A stretch of DNA of 64,000 bases from JBKHXF01 sp046566145. GTDB lineage: Bacteria; Actinomycetota; Nitriliruptoria; Nitriliruptorales; Nitriliruptoraceae. Location of the stretch: assembly GCA_046566145.1 (NCBI GenBank), contig JBKHXF010000032.1, positions 62,001 through 126,000 of the forward strand. The letters are read 5' to 3'. Below the pieces are notes generated by a model. That model had not been told where the DNA came from, searched no databases, and saw nothing but the letters and a program-made list of their open reading frames with translations. Shown piece by piece: positions 36,336-44,789 of this stretch. The position numbers and the translations under genes were made by a program. Numbering within the stretch: position 1 is the first letter of the stretch; every line of letters starts with the position of its first letter.

Positions 36336-37643
36336 CTACCGGTCGTCGTGGCGACCCGGCGGCAGCCTGAGCGCGAACCGCGAGCCTCCTTCGAGGACCA
36401 GGTCCCCGCCGTGCGCCAGCGCCACGCCACGCGCGATGGCCAGGCCGAGGCCGGAGCCCGACCCGTCCCCGTGGAAGCGCTCGAAGACGCGGGCACGGTG
36501 GGACTCCGGTACCCCGGGACCGTCGTCCTCGACCGTCACCACGACCTCGCCGGCCGGGCCCACGGTGGTCGTGACGGACACCTCGGTGCTCGCGAACCGG
36601 CGAGCGTTGTCCAGCAGGTTCCCGACCGCTTCGGCGACGGCCTCCGGACGGCCCCGCACGGTGACGGGGGCCGGGGCGTCGACGCGGACGGTGAGCTGCG
36701 GTGCGAGCGTGCGGAGCCGGTCCGCCTCCGACGCGACCACGGCGGCCACGTCGAAGTCGGACCCGTCCGGCTGCTCGGGCTGGTCGAGCCGGCTGAGCTG
36801 GAGCAGGTCGGTCAACAGGTCGGCGCACCGGGCCGTCTCCCGGACCACGTTGAACAGCAGCCGGTCCCGTTCCGGACCGTCGGGGTCGCGGAGGATGACC
36901 TCGACGGACGCGCGGATGACCGAGATCGGGGTGCGCAGCTGGTGGGCCGCGTCGGCGAGGAACCGCTGCCCCCGCTCGTCGGCGGCCCGTGCGGTCGCAA
37001 CGGCCTCCTCGAGCGACGCGACCATGCCATCGAACGCGGTGGCCATGCGTCCGAGCTCGGTGGTCGGGTCGTCGGGGTCGATGCGCTCGTGGTGGGCCCC
37101 GGACCCGATCCGGTCGGCCGTGGCCGTCATGTCCTCGAGCGAGCGCAGCGTGTGCTCGGTGACGCGTCGGACCGCGATCCAGCCGAGCCCTCCCGTGGTC
37201 AGGAGCCCGATGAGCTGCAGGGCGATGAGCCGGTTGATGGTCGCGCGGATGCCGGACTCGCTGGCCAGCACCTCGACCCGGGTCCCGTCACCGCCGCTGA
37301 GCACGACCGTGCGGACCGGCCCGACCACGGCCCCGCCCGGCCCGGGGACCGGCAGCGCGGAGCTCCCGGTGGGCGCGGACGTGCGCACCTCGCCGTCGGG
37401 CAGGGTCACCACGGCGGGGATCCCGCTGCGGCGGAGCTGCTCGACCACGGCCTCGCCGGGGTGCTCCTCGAGCTCCCGGGCCGCGACGCCCGCACGGGCG
37501 TCGAGGAGCTCGTCGAGGCCGACGTCGAGCTGGGTCTGCAGCGCGAGCGTGACGGCCACGGCGACCAGGGTCTGGAGCAGGAGCACGACGGGGAGCAGGG
37601 CCCGGACCTGACGGGCCCGCAGGCTCGGCGTGGGCGTCGTCAC
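36336..37643 (-). CDS. Sensor histidine kinase
   Basis: The 435-residue membrane kinase has two membrane segments (about 16-38 and 135-158) around an outer domain of about 95 residues, then HAMP (159-212). The DHp helix has phospho-His 234 in LADAAHQLRTPISV. The ATPase domain shows NLLDNARRFAS, EDDGPGVPE and GSGLGLAIARGV. The outer domain contains LPDGEVRTSAPTGSS and has no recognised ligand motif. Its GTG start overlaps the regulator stop by 4 nt (GTGA), so sensor and regulator are made together. Confidence 0.92.
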   Translation of the reverse strand: MTTPTPSLRARQVRALLPVVLLLQTLVAVAVTLALQTQLDVGLDELLDARAGVAARELEEHPGEAVVEQLRRSGIPAVVTLPDGEVRTSAPTGSSALPVPGPGGAVVGPVRTVVLSGGDGTRVEVLASESGIRATINRLIALQLIGLLTTGGLGWIAVRRVTEHTLRSLEDMTATADRIGSGAHHERIDPDDPTTELGRMATAFDGMVASLEEAVATARAADERGQRFLADAAHQLRTPISVIRASVEVILRDPDGPERDRLLFNVVRETARCADLLTDLLQLSRLDQPEQPDGSDFDVAAVVASEADRLRTLAPQLTVRVDAPAPVTVRGRPEAVAEAVGNLLDNARRFASTEVSVTTTVGPAGEVVVTVEDDGPGVPESHRARVFERFHGDGSGSGLGLAIARGVALAHGGDLVLEGGSRFALRLPPGRHDDR

Positions 37644-38317
37644 GCGCGCAGCGAGTAGCCGACGCCGCGGATGGTCTGGATGTTGCGTGTCCCGTTGAGC
37701 TCGAGCTTGCGCCGGAGCGTGCTGACGTACACCTCCACGAGGTTCGGGTCGTACTCGTCGAAGCCCCACACCATGGACAGCAGCTGCGCCTTGCTGAGGA
37801 TGTTGCCGGCGTGGGTGGCGAGGGCGAGGAGCAGGTCGAACTCGGTGCGGGTCAGCTCGACCTCGTCGCCGTCGCGGTGGACACTGCGGGCCTGCTCGTC
37901 GATGACCAGGTCGCCCACGGTGAGCGGTCCGCCGTCCTCGACCCCACTGCGACGGAGGATGGCCCGGATGCGGACGGCGAGCTCCGCGAGCGCGACCGGC
38001 TTGACGAGGTAGTCGTCCGCGCCGGCCCGGAAGCCCGCGAGCCGGTCCTCGAGTCCGTCCGCCGCGGTCAGGAACACGATGGGCAGGTCGACCACGGCGC
38101 GCAGCCGCTCGGCCACCCCGAGCCCGGACGGTCCCTCGGCGAGCCGGACGTCGAGCACGACGAGGTCGGGCCGGAACGCCGCGGCCACCGTCACGATGTC
38201 GAGGCCGTCCCGGCGCAGGTCGACCTCGAAGCCCTCGGCCCGCAGGCCGAGCGCGAGCGCCTCACCCAGGGCGACGTCGTCCTCGACCAGCAGCACCCGG
38301 TGCGCCCGCCCCGCCAC
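37640..38317 (-). CDS. OmpR-family response regulator
   Basis: The 225-residue regulator has a complete receiver: acidic pair 12-14, phosphoacceptor Asp56 in LVVLDVRL, Thr84 and Lys106 in DDYLVKPVAL. The winged-helix output domain follows (LTRTEFDLLLALATHAGNILSKAQLLSMVWGFDEYDPNLVEVYVSTLRRKL, then IQTIRGVGYSLRA). This matches the PrrA/TcrA-like actinobacterial subgroup. It lies 10 nt after the mutase gene on the same strand and overlaps the kinase gene, so the three may share a transcript. The target could be the CTGAG repeats at 35800-35846. Confidence 0.93.
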   Translation of the reverse strand: MAGRAHRVLLVEDDVALGEALALGLRAEGFEVDLRRDGLDIVTVAAAFRPDLVVLDVRLAEGPSGLGVAERLRAVVDLPIVFLTAADGLEDRLAGFRAGADDYLVKPVALAELAVRIRAILRRSGVEDGGPLTVGDLVIDEQARSVHRDGDEVELTRTEFDLLLALATHAGNILSKAQLLSMVWGFDEYDPNLVEVYVSTLRRKLELNGTRNIQTIRGVGYSLRA

Positions 38318-38327
38318 GTCCCCGCCC

Positions 38328-40349
38328 CTACGCCGGCTGCAGGCGGTCGGCCGCCAGCTCGGCGACGTGGACGAGCACGTCGGTCAGCTCGAAGTCCTTC
38401 GGCGTGAACACGGCCGCGACGCCGGCGGCGCGCAGCGTCTCGGCGTCGTCGCGCGGGATGATGCCGCCGGCGACGACCGGGACTTCGTGCCCCGCGGCCC
38501 GCAGCCCCTCGACGACCTGCGGCACGAGCGCCATGTGCGAGCCCGACAGGATCGAGAGGCCCACGACGTGGACGTCCTCGTCGACCGCGGTGCGGACGAT
38601 CTGGTCGGGGGTGAGGCGGATCCCCTCGTAGATGACCTCCATCCCGAGGTCGCGCGCCCGGATCGCGACCTGCTCGGCACCGTTGGAGTGCCCGTCGAGC
38701 CCGGGCTTGCCGACGAGGATGCGGAGCTTGCGCCCGAGGCGCTCCTCCACCGCGCGGACGCGCTCGCGCCCGGCGGTGAGCTTCTCGCCCAGGGGGCCGC
38801 CGCCGGCGAGCGCCCGGTCGGACACGCCGGTCGGGCCGCGGTACTCGCCGAACAGCTCACGCATCGTCCCAGCCCATTCGCCGGTGGTGACACCGGCGCG
38901 GGCGCAGACGATCGAGGCCGGCACCAGGTTCTCGTCGGCCTCGGCCGCGCGTCGCAGCTCGGCGAGCGCGGCCTCGACGGCCGCGTCGTCGCGGCGCTCG
39001 CGGTGGGCGGCGAGCCGTTCGAGCTGCTCGACCTCCGCGGCGTCGTCGACCTTGAGGATGCCGCCCTCCTCGTCCACGAGCGGCGAGTCCGACCCCGTGG
39101 TGAAGGCGTTCACGCCGATGACCTGCAGGTCGCCGCCCTCGATGCGGCGCAGCCGCTCGGCGTTGGAGCGGACCAGCTCGGCCTTCATGTGCTCGACGGC
39201 CTCGAGCGCCCCACCGAGCGAGAGGACCTCCTCGAGCTCCGCCCACGCGGCGTCGCGGATCTCGGCCACCTTCGCGTCCATCACCTTCGACCCCTCGAAC
39301 AGGTCGGGGTACTCGAGCAGGTCGGTCTCGAAGGCCAGCACCTGCTGCATCCGCAGCGAGAGCTGCTGGTCCCACGGGCGAGGCAGGCCGAGCGCCTCGT
39401 TCCACGCCGGCAGCTGCACGGCGCGGGCACGGGCGTCCCGTGAGAGGGTCACCCCGAGCATCTCCACCAGGATGCGGGCGATGTTGTTCTCGGGCTGCTG
39501 CTCGGTCAGGCCGAGCGAGTTCACCTGCACGCCGTAGCGGAAGCGCTTCAGCTTCGGGTCGGTCACGCCGTAGCGCTCCGTCGCGATGCGGTCCCACAGC
39601 TCGGTGAAGGCCCGCATCTTCGCGGTCTCTTCGATGAAGCGGATCCCGGCGTTGACGAAGAAGGAGATCCGGCCGACCACCTGCGGGAAGCGGTCCTCGG
39701 GGACCTCGCCCCGCTCCTTCACCGTGTCGAGCACGGCGATGGCGTTGGCCAGCGCGTAGGCGACCTCCTGCACCGGCGTCGCGCCGGCCTCCTGCAGGTG
39801 GTAGCTGCAGATGTTGATCGGGTTCCACGACGGGATGTGCTCCACCGTGTACGCGATCATGTCGGCGATGAGCTTGAGGCTCGGCCCCGGCGGGAACGCG
39901 TAGGTCCCGCGGGACAGGTACTCCTTGATGATGTCGTTCTGCGTGGTGCCGTTGAGCTTGGTCGTGTCGGCGCCCTGCTCCTCGGCGACGGCCACGTAGA
40001 GCGCGAGCAGCCACATCGCGGTCGCGTTGATCGTCATCGACGTGTTCATCTGTTCGAGCGGGATCCCGTCGAACAGCGTGCGCATGTCATCGATCGAGGT
40101 GACGGGCACGCCGACCTTGCCCACCTCCCCGCGGGCCAGCACGTGGTCGGAGTCGTAGCCCGTCTGGGTGGGGAGGTCGAAGGCGACCGACAGGCCGGTC
40201 TGCCCCTTCGCGAGGTTCGTCCGGTAGAGCTCGTTCGACGCGGCGGCGGACGAGTGGCCCGAGTAGGTGCGCATCAGCCACGGGCGGTCGCGCTCCGGGA
40301 GGGCAGCGCCGGCGGGTGGCGGGGTGGACGGGGCGGGCTGGTCTGCCAT
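38328..40349 (-). CDS. B12-dependent acyl-CoA mutase, ethylmalonyl-CoA mutase/MeaA type
   Basis: The 673-residue enzyme has the mutase TIM barrel and a C-terminal B12 domain (about 520-665; KPGLDGHSNGAEQVAIRARDLGMEV, with D-x-H-x-x-G). The substrate-loop sequence RTYSGHSSAAASNELYRTNLAKGQTG and FDLPTQTGYDSDH is the type found in ethylmalonyl-CoA mutase (MeaA/Ecm). Classical methylmalonyl-CoA mutase has FDLATHRGYDSDH instead. Length also fits Ecm. That would place it in the ethylmalonyl-CoA pathway for growth on C2 compounds; crotonyl-CoA carboxylase/reductase is not in this window. The ATG at 40349 starts MADQPAPSTPPP; the first 22 residues are disordered. Confidence 0.82.
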   Translation of the reverse strand: MADQPAPSTPPPAGAALPERDRPWLMRTYSGHSSAAASNELYRTNLAKGQTGLSVAFDLPTQTGYDSDHVLARGEVGKVGVPVTSIDDMRTLFDGIPLEQMNTSMTINATAMWLLALYVAVAEEQGADTTKLNGTTQNDIIKEYLSRGTYAFPPGPSLKLIADMIAYTVEHIPSWNPINICSYHLQEAGATPVQEVAYALANAIAVLDTVKERGEVPEDRFPQVVGRISFFVNAGIRFIEETAKMRAFTELWDRIATERYGVTDPKLKRFRYGVQVNSLGLTEQQPENNIARILVEMLGVTLSRDARARAVQLPAWNEALGLPRPWDQQLSLRMQQVLAFETDLLEYPDLFEGSKVMDAKVAEIRDAAWAELEEVLSLGGALEAVEHMKAELVRSNAERLRRIEGGDLQVIGVNAFTTGSDSPLVDEEGGILKVDDAAEVEQLERLAAHRERRDDAAVEAALAELRRAAEADENLVPASIVCARAGVTTGEWAGTMRELFGEYRGPTGVSDRALAGGGPLGEKLTAGRERVRAVEERLGRKLRILVGKPGLDGHSNGAEQVAIRARDLGMEVIYEGIRLTPDQIVRTAVDEDVHVVGLSILSGSHMALVPQVVEGLRAAGHEVPVVAGGIIPRDDAETLRAAGVAAVFTPKDFELTDVLVHVAELAADRLQPA

Positions 40350-40418
40350 CTGGTGTGGACCTCGCGCGATCGGGGCCCCGGTGGGGCGCGGGAGCGGCCG
40401 GTCCGGCTCCGACGGGGC

Positions 40419-40424
40419 AGGATA
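40419..40424 (-). promoter_or_regulatory. -10-like TATCCT before the mutase gene
   Basis: On the minus strand TATCCT lies 70 nt before the mutase start, closer to consensus than most -10-like boxes here. The rest of 40350-40588 shows no further clear signal. Confidence 0.35.
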
Positions 40425-40588
40425 CGTGGGCGGGTGGCGCACGGGGAACCCGGCTCTCGGGTGGGAGCTCGGCGGCCGCTCTGGCACCCTGTCCACGCCG
40501 GCGCGGCACCGGTCGCCCCCGCGGGGCGCCTCCTCCCGCCGCCCGCCCGTGCTCCCGAGCCCTCCCCGCCCCCTGAGGTCGTCCCGCC

Positions 40589-41593
40589 GTGTCCCGCCGT
40601 CCCGCCCGCCCACTCCGCGCGCTGCTGGTGCTCCTCGCCAGCGCCCTGGTGCCGGCCACGGCCGTCGCGCAGGACATCGAGCAGGTCGAGGAGCAGGTCG
40701 AGGAGCTCGAGACCCGGGTCGCCGACGCGACCGCCGCCTACGAGGACGTCTGGGCCCGCGTGAACGCCGCCGAGGCGGAGCTCGAGGACCTCGAGGCGCG
40801 CACCGCCGCGCTCGAGGAGCGGGCCGCGGAGGTCGCGGACGCGCTGGGCCTGCGGGCCCGCGAGGCGTTCAAGCGGGGTGCCGACACGGTGCTCACCTCG
40901 ATGCTCACGGCGGAGGGGCCCGCCGGCGCCGTCGAGCGCGCGAGCCTGATGGCCGCCGTGACCGAGCGGGACGAGGGGTCGCTGGAGCAGGCCACGGCGC
41001 TGCGCACCCAGGCGGCGCAGGCCCGCATCCTGCTCGACCGCCGGCGCGAGGAGCTCGCGGTGCTGCGCGACGAGCTCGACGCCCGTCGGGTCGCGCTCGA
41101 GTCCGACCTGTCCAGCGCCCGCGACCGGCTCTCCTCGCTCGAGCGCATCGAGGCCCGCAAGCGCACCATCAACCGGGGTGCCCAGAACGGCACCTACGCC
41201 TGCATCTTCGACCGGCCCTTCAACTTCCGGGACACCTGGGGTGCCCCCCGCTCCGGCGGGCGCAGCCACAAGGGCACCGACGTCTTCTCGTTCATGGACG
41301 CGCCGACCTACGCGTTCACGTCGGGTCGCATCTCCCGGATCACGAACTCCCGGCTCGGTGGTCTCGGCATCTACCTCTTCGGCGACGACGGCAACGAGTA
41401 CTACTACGCCCACATCAACGGGGTCGCGCCGGGGATCGGCGTCGGCAGCCGGGTCGACGCCGGGCAGCTGATCGCCTTCAACGGCGACACGGGCAACGCG
41501 CGCGGTGGCCCGCCGCACGTCCACTTCGAGAACCACCCGGGCGGGGGCGCCGCGATCAACCCCTACCCGTGGCTCGCGGCGGCCTGCTTCTGA
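40589..41593 (+). CDS. Secreted M23 (LytM) peptidase with coiled coil
   Basis: The 334-residue protein has a signal peptide (RRPARPLRALLVLLASALVPATAVA|Q, cut near 27). A long charged coiled coil follows (about 30-100 and 130-195), like NlpD/EnvC/RipA-type envelope factors. The C-terminal M23 domain has the zinc ligands His227 and Asp231 in SHKGTDVF and His310/His312 in PHVHFEN, so it looks catalytically complete. It would act on peptidoglycan peptides outside the membrane, probably in cell separation. The first base of the next gene's ATG is the last base of its stop. Confidence 0.9.
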   Translation: MSRRPARPLRALLVLLASALVPATAVAQDIEQVEEQVEELETRVADATAAYEDVWARVNAAEAELEDLEARTAALEERAAEVADALGLRAREAFKRGADTVLTSMLTAEGPAGAVERASLMAAVTERDEGSLEQATALRTQAAQARILLDRRREELAVLRDELDARRVALESDLSSARDRLSSLERIEARKRTINRGAQNGTYACIFDRPFNFRDTWGAPRSGGRSHKGTDVFSFMDAPTYAFTSGRISRITNSRLGGLGIYLFGDDGNEYYYAHINGVAPGIGVGSRVDAGQLIAFNGDTGNARGGPPHVHFENHPGGGAAINPYPWLAAACF

Positions 41594-42024
41594 TGCCCCT
41601 CGCCGTCGTCGCGGCCATCGCCGCCGGGACGTTCATCGCGGTGCAGACCCTGCTCATCGGCGGGTTCGGGACGCGCACCAGCCCGCTGGCGGTCGCGCTG
41701 TGGGTGCACGTGGCCGGGACGGTCACCGCGCTCGTGGCGGTGCTGCTCGCCGGCGACGGGTTCGGCCTCGCCGCCGTGCGCGCCGCGCCGGTCGGGCTCC
41801 TCGCCGGGGTGGCCGGCGTCGGGATCGTGACGTCCATCGCGATCGCCGTCGCCCCGCTCGGGCTGGCCGCCACGCTCGCGGTGGTCACCGGGGTGCAACT
41901 GCTGCTCGCGTTCGCCCTCGAGGCTGCCGGCGTGGGGGGCCCGCGCGTGCCTCTCGACCCGCTGCGGCTGGTCGGGGCGGCGCTGCTGGTGGTCGGGGTG
42001 CTGCTCGTCTTCGGTCGGCGCTAG
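41593..42024 (+). CDS. DMT-type transporter, YdcZ (DUF606) family
   Basis: The 143-residue protein has five hydrophobic segments and the YdcZ pattern: AIAAGTFIAVQTLLIGGFGTRTSPLAVALWVHVAGT, GLLAGVAGVGIVTSIAIAVAPLGLAATLAVVTGVQL, and a final RLVGAALLVVGVLLVFGRR. Such half-size drug/metabolite transporters probably work as dimers; the substrate is unknown. TGATG overlaps the M23 stop by one base, so translation is coupled. It converges on the methyltransferase gene with 3 nt between. Confidence 0.82.
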   Translation: MPLAVVAAIAAGTFIAVQTLLIGGFGTRTSPLAVALWVHVAGTVTALVAVLLAGDGFGLAAVRAAPVGLLAGVAGVGIVTSIAIAVAPLGLAATLAVVTGVQLLLAFALEAAGVGGPRVPLDPLRLVGAALLVVGVLLVFGRR

Positions 42025-42027
42025 GGC

Positions 42028-42627
42028 TCACTCGACCCGGACGGCCAGCAGCACGCCGGTCGCGATCGGCAGGACCGACACGGCCACGCGGAAGTCCTCC
42101 GCGGCGTGGCGGGCCAGCGCCCGGCCCTCGTCCGTCAGCGCGTGCTGGGCGACGAGCAACCCCCCGACGCGCAGGCGCGGGACGGCCGCCTCGTGCGCCG
42201 CCGGCGCCGGCGGCAGGCCCACGTGGACGAGGTCGAGGGATCCCTCGGCGTGGTCGGCGAGCACGGCGACCGGGTCATCGGTCGCGGTCGCCTCGACGCG
42301 CTCCCACAGTTCCATCCGCCGCAGGGCCTGCTCGGCCACCGCGACGTCGTCGGGCGCGCCGGCGGTGTGCACGCGGCCATGCTCCCCGACCCCCCGGGCG
42401 AGCCAGTGGGCCGCGGCGCCGAGACCCGTGCCGAGGTCCACGACGCGCTGCGCACCGCCGGCGCGGGCCAGCACCTCGAGCAGCCGCCCGACGGCGTGGT
42501 CGAGCAGGTCCCTCCCCGTCTCGCGGGCCCGGATGCCGAGCTCGGTGAGCACCTGGTGGTCGTGCTCCTGGTGGGCGAGGTCGGTCATCCAGCCGGCGAG
42601 GGCGGGGTCGAGGTGGTCGGAGGGCAC
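42028..42627 (-). CDS. Class I SAM-dependent methyltransferase (O-methyltransferase-like)
   Basis: The 199-residue protein has the SAM-binding loop VVDLGTGLGAAAHWLARG and the layout of the Methyltransf_3 (COMT-like) family: an N-terminal helical ALAGWMTDLAHQEHDHQVL, acidic motif II (EGSLDLVHVGLPPA) and the LRVGGLLVAQHALTDEGRALA segment. In the metal-binding enzymes motif II reads FIDADK, here VHVGLP, so metal dependence is doubtful. The GTG at 42627 was chosen by comparison with family length, and its ribosome site is weak. It diverges from the NYN gene. The substrate is unknown. Confidence 0.72.
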   Translation of the reverse strand: MPSDHLDPALAGWMTDLAHQEHDHQVLTELGIRARETGRDLLDHAVGRLLEVLARAGGAQRVVDLGTGLGAAAHWLARGVGEHGRVHTAGAPDDVAVAEQALRRMELWERVEATATDDPVAVLADHAEGSLDLVHVGLPPAPAAHEAAVPRLRVGGLLVAQHALTDEGRALARHAAEDFRVAVSVLPIATGVLLAVRVE

Positions 42628-42679
42628 GGGGCACGTCCGTTCGGCTGCGGAGGCACGTCGTCGGCCGGAGGCTACGGCG

Positions 42680-42689
42680 TAGGCTCGCG
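42680..42689 (+). promoter_or_regulatory. TAGGCTCGCG, likely -10 region of the NYN gene
   Basis: Third copy of the decamer, 73 nt before the GTG at 42763, in the divergent region with the methyltransferase gene. Confidence 0.45.
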
Positions 42690-42762
42690 GACGTTTCCAC
42701 ACATTGGTCCGTTGCCGCGACCCGGTCCGTCCGGGCGTGGCGCAGAAGCGAGGAGCGCCGCC

Positions 42763-43344
42763 GTGGGTCGCCACGTGCTCGTCTGGGACGCGCCCAACAT
42801 CGACATGACGCTGTCGAACATCATCGACGGCAAGCCGACGCCCGCCACCCGACCCGACCTCGCCCGCCTCGGTGAGTGGCTCGTCGACCGGGCCGACGAC
42901 CCCGGGGACGTCGAGGCGAGCGTGTTCGTCAACGTCCCCGCCCACGTCGCCGGGCCGATGCGCGGCTGGGTCCTGTGGCTGCTGGAGGAGGGCTACCGGG
43001 TCTTCGCGAAGCCGAAGGACGGCGACTCCGACGTCGACGACGACATGCTCGACCACCTCGACGCCTCGTTCGACCGGGGCGACCTCGAGGCCATCTACGT
43101 CGGTTCGAACGACGCGAAGGCGTTCCTCGAGCCGCTGAAGGGCTTCGCCCAGGACGGCGTCGCGGTCCACGTGCTCGGGTTCGCCGAGTACGCCGGCGGG
43201 CTGTCGACGGCCGACGGGGTCGAGTTCATCGACCTCGAGGACATCACCGGGCTGTTCGAGGTCGCGCTGCCGCGCCTCACCCTCACGAACCTGCCGATCG
43301 ACGGTCGCTGGTTCGAGCCGACCGGCCGCCTCGGCAGCCGCTGA
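42763..43344 (+). CDS. NYN domain protein (LabA/PIN-like)
   Basis: The 193-residue protein starts GRHVLVWDAPNIDMTLSNII, the NYN motif with the first conserved Asp (DAPNID). Later it has KPKDGDSDVDDDMLDHLDASFDRG and YVGSNDAKAFLEPLKGFAQDGVAVHVLGF, the second and third acidic clusters of the PIN-like fold. NYN domains are metal-dependent RNases or RNA-binding modules. GAGGAG lies 7 nt before the GTG. There is no antitoxin-like partner. It converges on the tryptophanase gene. Confidence 0.85.
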   Translation: MGRHVLVWDAPNIDMTLSNIIDGKPTPATRPDLARLGEWLVDRADDPGDVEASVFVNVPAHVAGPMRGWVLWLLEEGYRVFAKPKDGDSDVDDDMLDHLDASFDRGDLEAIYVGSNDAKAFLEPLKGFAQDGVAVHVLGFAEYAGGLSTADGVEFIDLEDITGLFEVALPRLTLTNLPIDGRWFEPTGRLGSR

Positions 43345-43372
43345 CGGGCCGACCCCGGCCGGGCCGCTCGCG

Positions 43373-44752
43373 TCAGGGGAGCGGCTCGAGCCGGGCGGTG
43401 AAGTGCCGCAGCCAGCGGGGCTGCTCGACCACCCGGTAGCCCCGCAGCTCCGCGGCCCGCTCGGCCACGCTCGCGATCACCTCGCCGACGTAGTCGACGT
43501 GGCTCTGGGTGTACATGCGCCGCGGCAGGGCGAGCCGGACGAGCTCGTGTGGTGCCGGCGCGTCCGGGCCGCCGTCCGGGTCGGGCCGCCCGAACATCAG
43601 CGTCCCGATCTCGACCCCGCGGACCCCGCCCTCGAGGTACAGCTCGTTCGCGAGCGCCTGCGCCGGCAGCTCGTGCGGGGCGATGTGGGGCAGCAGCGCG
43701 CCGGCGTCGAGGTACACCGCGTGGCCACCGGGCGGGCGCACGGTCGGCACCCCGGCCTCCCACGCCTTCTCGGCGAGGTACTCGGCGGTGCGGACCCGGT
43801 AGCGCAGGTAGTCGGGGTCGGTCACCTCGACCAGCCCGACCGCGAGGGCGTCGAGGTCTCGGCCGGCGAGGCCGCCGTAGGTCGGGAAGCCCTCGGTGAG
43901 GATCAGGTCGTCGCGGCAGCGTGCGGCCAGCTCAGGGTCCTGCATCGCGAGCAGGCCGCCGATGTTCGCGAGGCCGTCCTTCTTGAGGCTGATCGTGCAG
44001 CCGTCGGCGAGGCGGAACACCTCCTTCGCGATGTCGCGCGGGTGGCGGTCACCCTGCCCGTCCTCGCGCTCCCGGATGAACCACGCGTTCTCGGCGAAGC
44101 GGCAGGCGTCGAGGAAGAACGGGGTGTCGTACCGGTCGCACAGCTCCCGCACGCCGCGCAGGTTCTCGAGGCTGACGGGCTGCCCGCCGCCCGAGTTGTT
44201 GGTGATCGTCACCATCACGACCGGCACGCGGTGGCCCTCGTCACGCAGCAGCGCCTCGAGCGCCTCGAGGTCGACGTTGCCCTTGAACGGGGCCTCCACC
44301 TGCAGGTCCCGCCCCTCGGCGCACACCAGGTCACGCGCCTCGGCGCCCTGGAACTCGACGTTCGCGCGGGTGGTGTCGAAGTGGGTGTTGTTCGGGATGA
44401 CGTCGCCCTCGGTGGCGATCGCCCCGAACAGGATCCGCTCCGCCGCGCGGCCCTGGTGCGTCGGGATGACCTCGGCGTACCCGGTCAGCTCCTGCACCAC
44501 GTCCCGGAAGCGCTCGAACGAGCGTGCGCCGGCGTACGACTCGTCGCCGCGCATGATCGCCGCCCACTGCTCGCTCGACATCGCCCCGGTGCCGGAGTCG
44601 GTGAGCAGGTCGATGATCACGTCCTCCGCCCGCAGCGAGAAGAGGTTCCAGCCGGCCGCCGAGAGCAGGCCCTCGCGCTCCTCGCGGGTGGTGAACCGGA
44701 TCGGCTCGACCGACTTGATGCGGAAGGGCTCGATGATGGTGTGGGTCGGCAC
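43373..44752 (-). CDS. tnaA: Tryptophanase
   Basis: The 459-residue PLP beta-eliminating lyase cleaves tryptophan to indole, pyruvate and ammonia. The PLP lysine is the second Lys of ISLKKDGLANIGG (Lys258). The family could also be tyrosine phenol-lyase. The C-terminal GVRGVEIGTLMFGRPDPDGG and LVRLALPRRMYTQSHVDY match tryptophanase (VEIGSFLLGRDP type) rather than the SMERGIVS segment of tyrosine phenol-lyase. The regulator gene ends 34 nt upstream on the same strand, and a TAGGCT hexamer covers that gene's stop, so tnaA may have its own promoter too. Tryptophanase is sporadic in actinobacteria. Confidence 0.9.
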   Translation of the reverse strand: MPTHTIIEPFRIKSVEPIRFTTREEREGLLSAAGWNLFSLRAEDVIIDLLTDSGTGAMSSEQWAAIMRGDESYAGARSFERFRDVVQELTGYAEVIPTHQGRAAERILFGAIATEGDVIPNNTHFDTTRANVEFQGAEARDLVCAEGRDLQVEAPFKGNVDLEALEALLRDEGHRVPVVMVTITNNSGGGQPVSLENLRGVRELCDRYDTPFFLDACRFAENAWFIREREDGQGDRHPRDIAKEVFRLADGCTISLKKDGLANIGGLLAMQDPELAARCRDDLILTEGFPTYGGLAGRDLDALAVGLVEVTDPDYLRYRVRTAEYLAEKAWEAGVPTVRPPGGHAVYLDAGALLPHIAPHELPAQALANELYLEGGVRGVEIGTLMFGRPDPDGGPDAPAPHELVRLALPRRMYTQSHVDYVGEVIASVAERAAELRGYRVVEQPRWLRHFTARLEPLP

Positions 44753-44783
44753 GGCGTAGCTCCCGGGGTGGCGGCGGGCGACC

Positions 44784-44789
44784 AGCCTA
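44784..44789 (-). promoter_or_regulatory. -10-like TAGGCT before tnaA
   Basis: The minus-strand TAGGCT includes the TAG stop codon of the BTAD regulator and lies 31 nt before the tnaA ATG. It could allow tnaA to be transcribed alone. Confidence 0.3.

Noticed and set aside
43373..44752. Tyrosine phenol-lyase
   Set aside because: The C-terminal substrate region (VEIGTLMFGR, ALPRRMYTQSHVDY) is of tryptophanase type.
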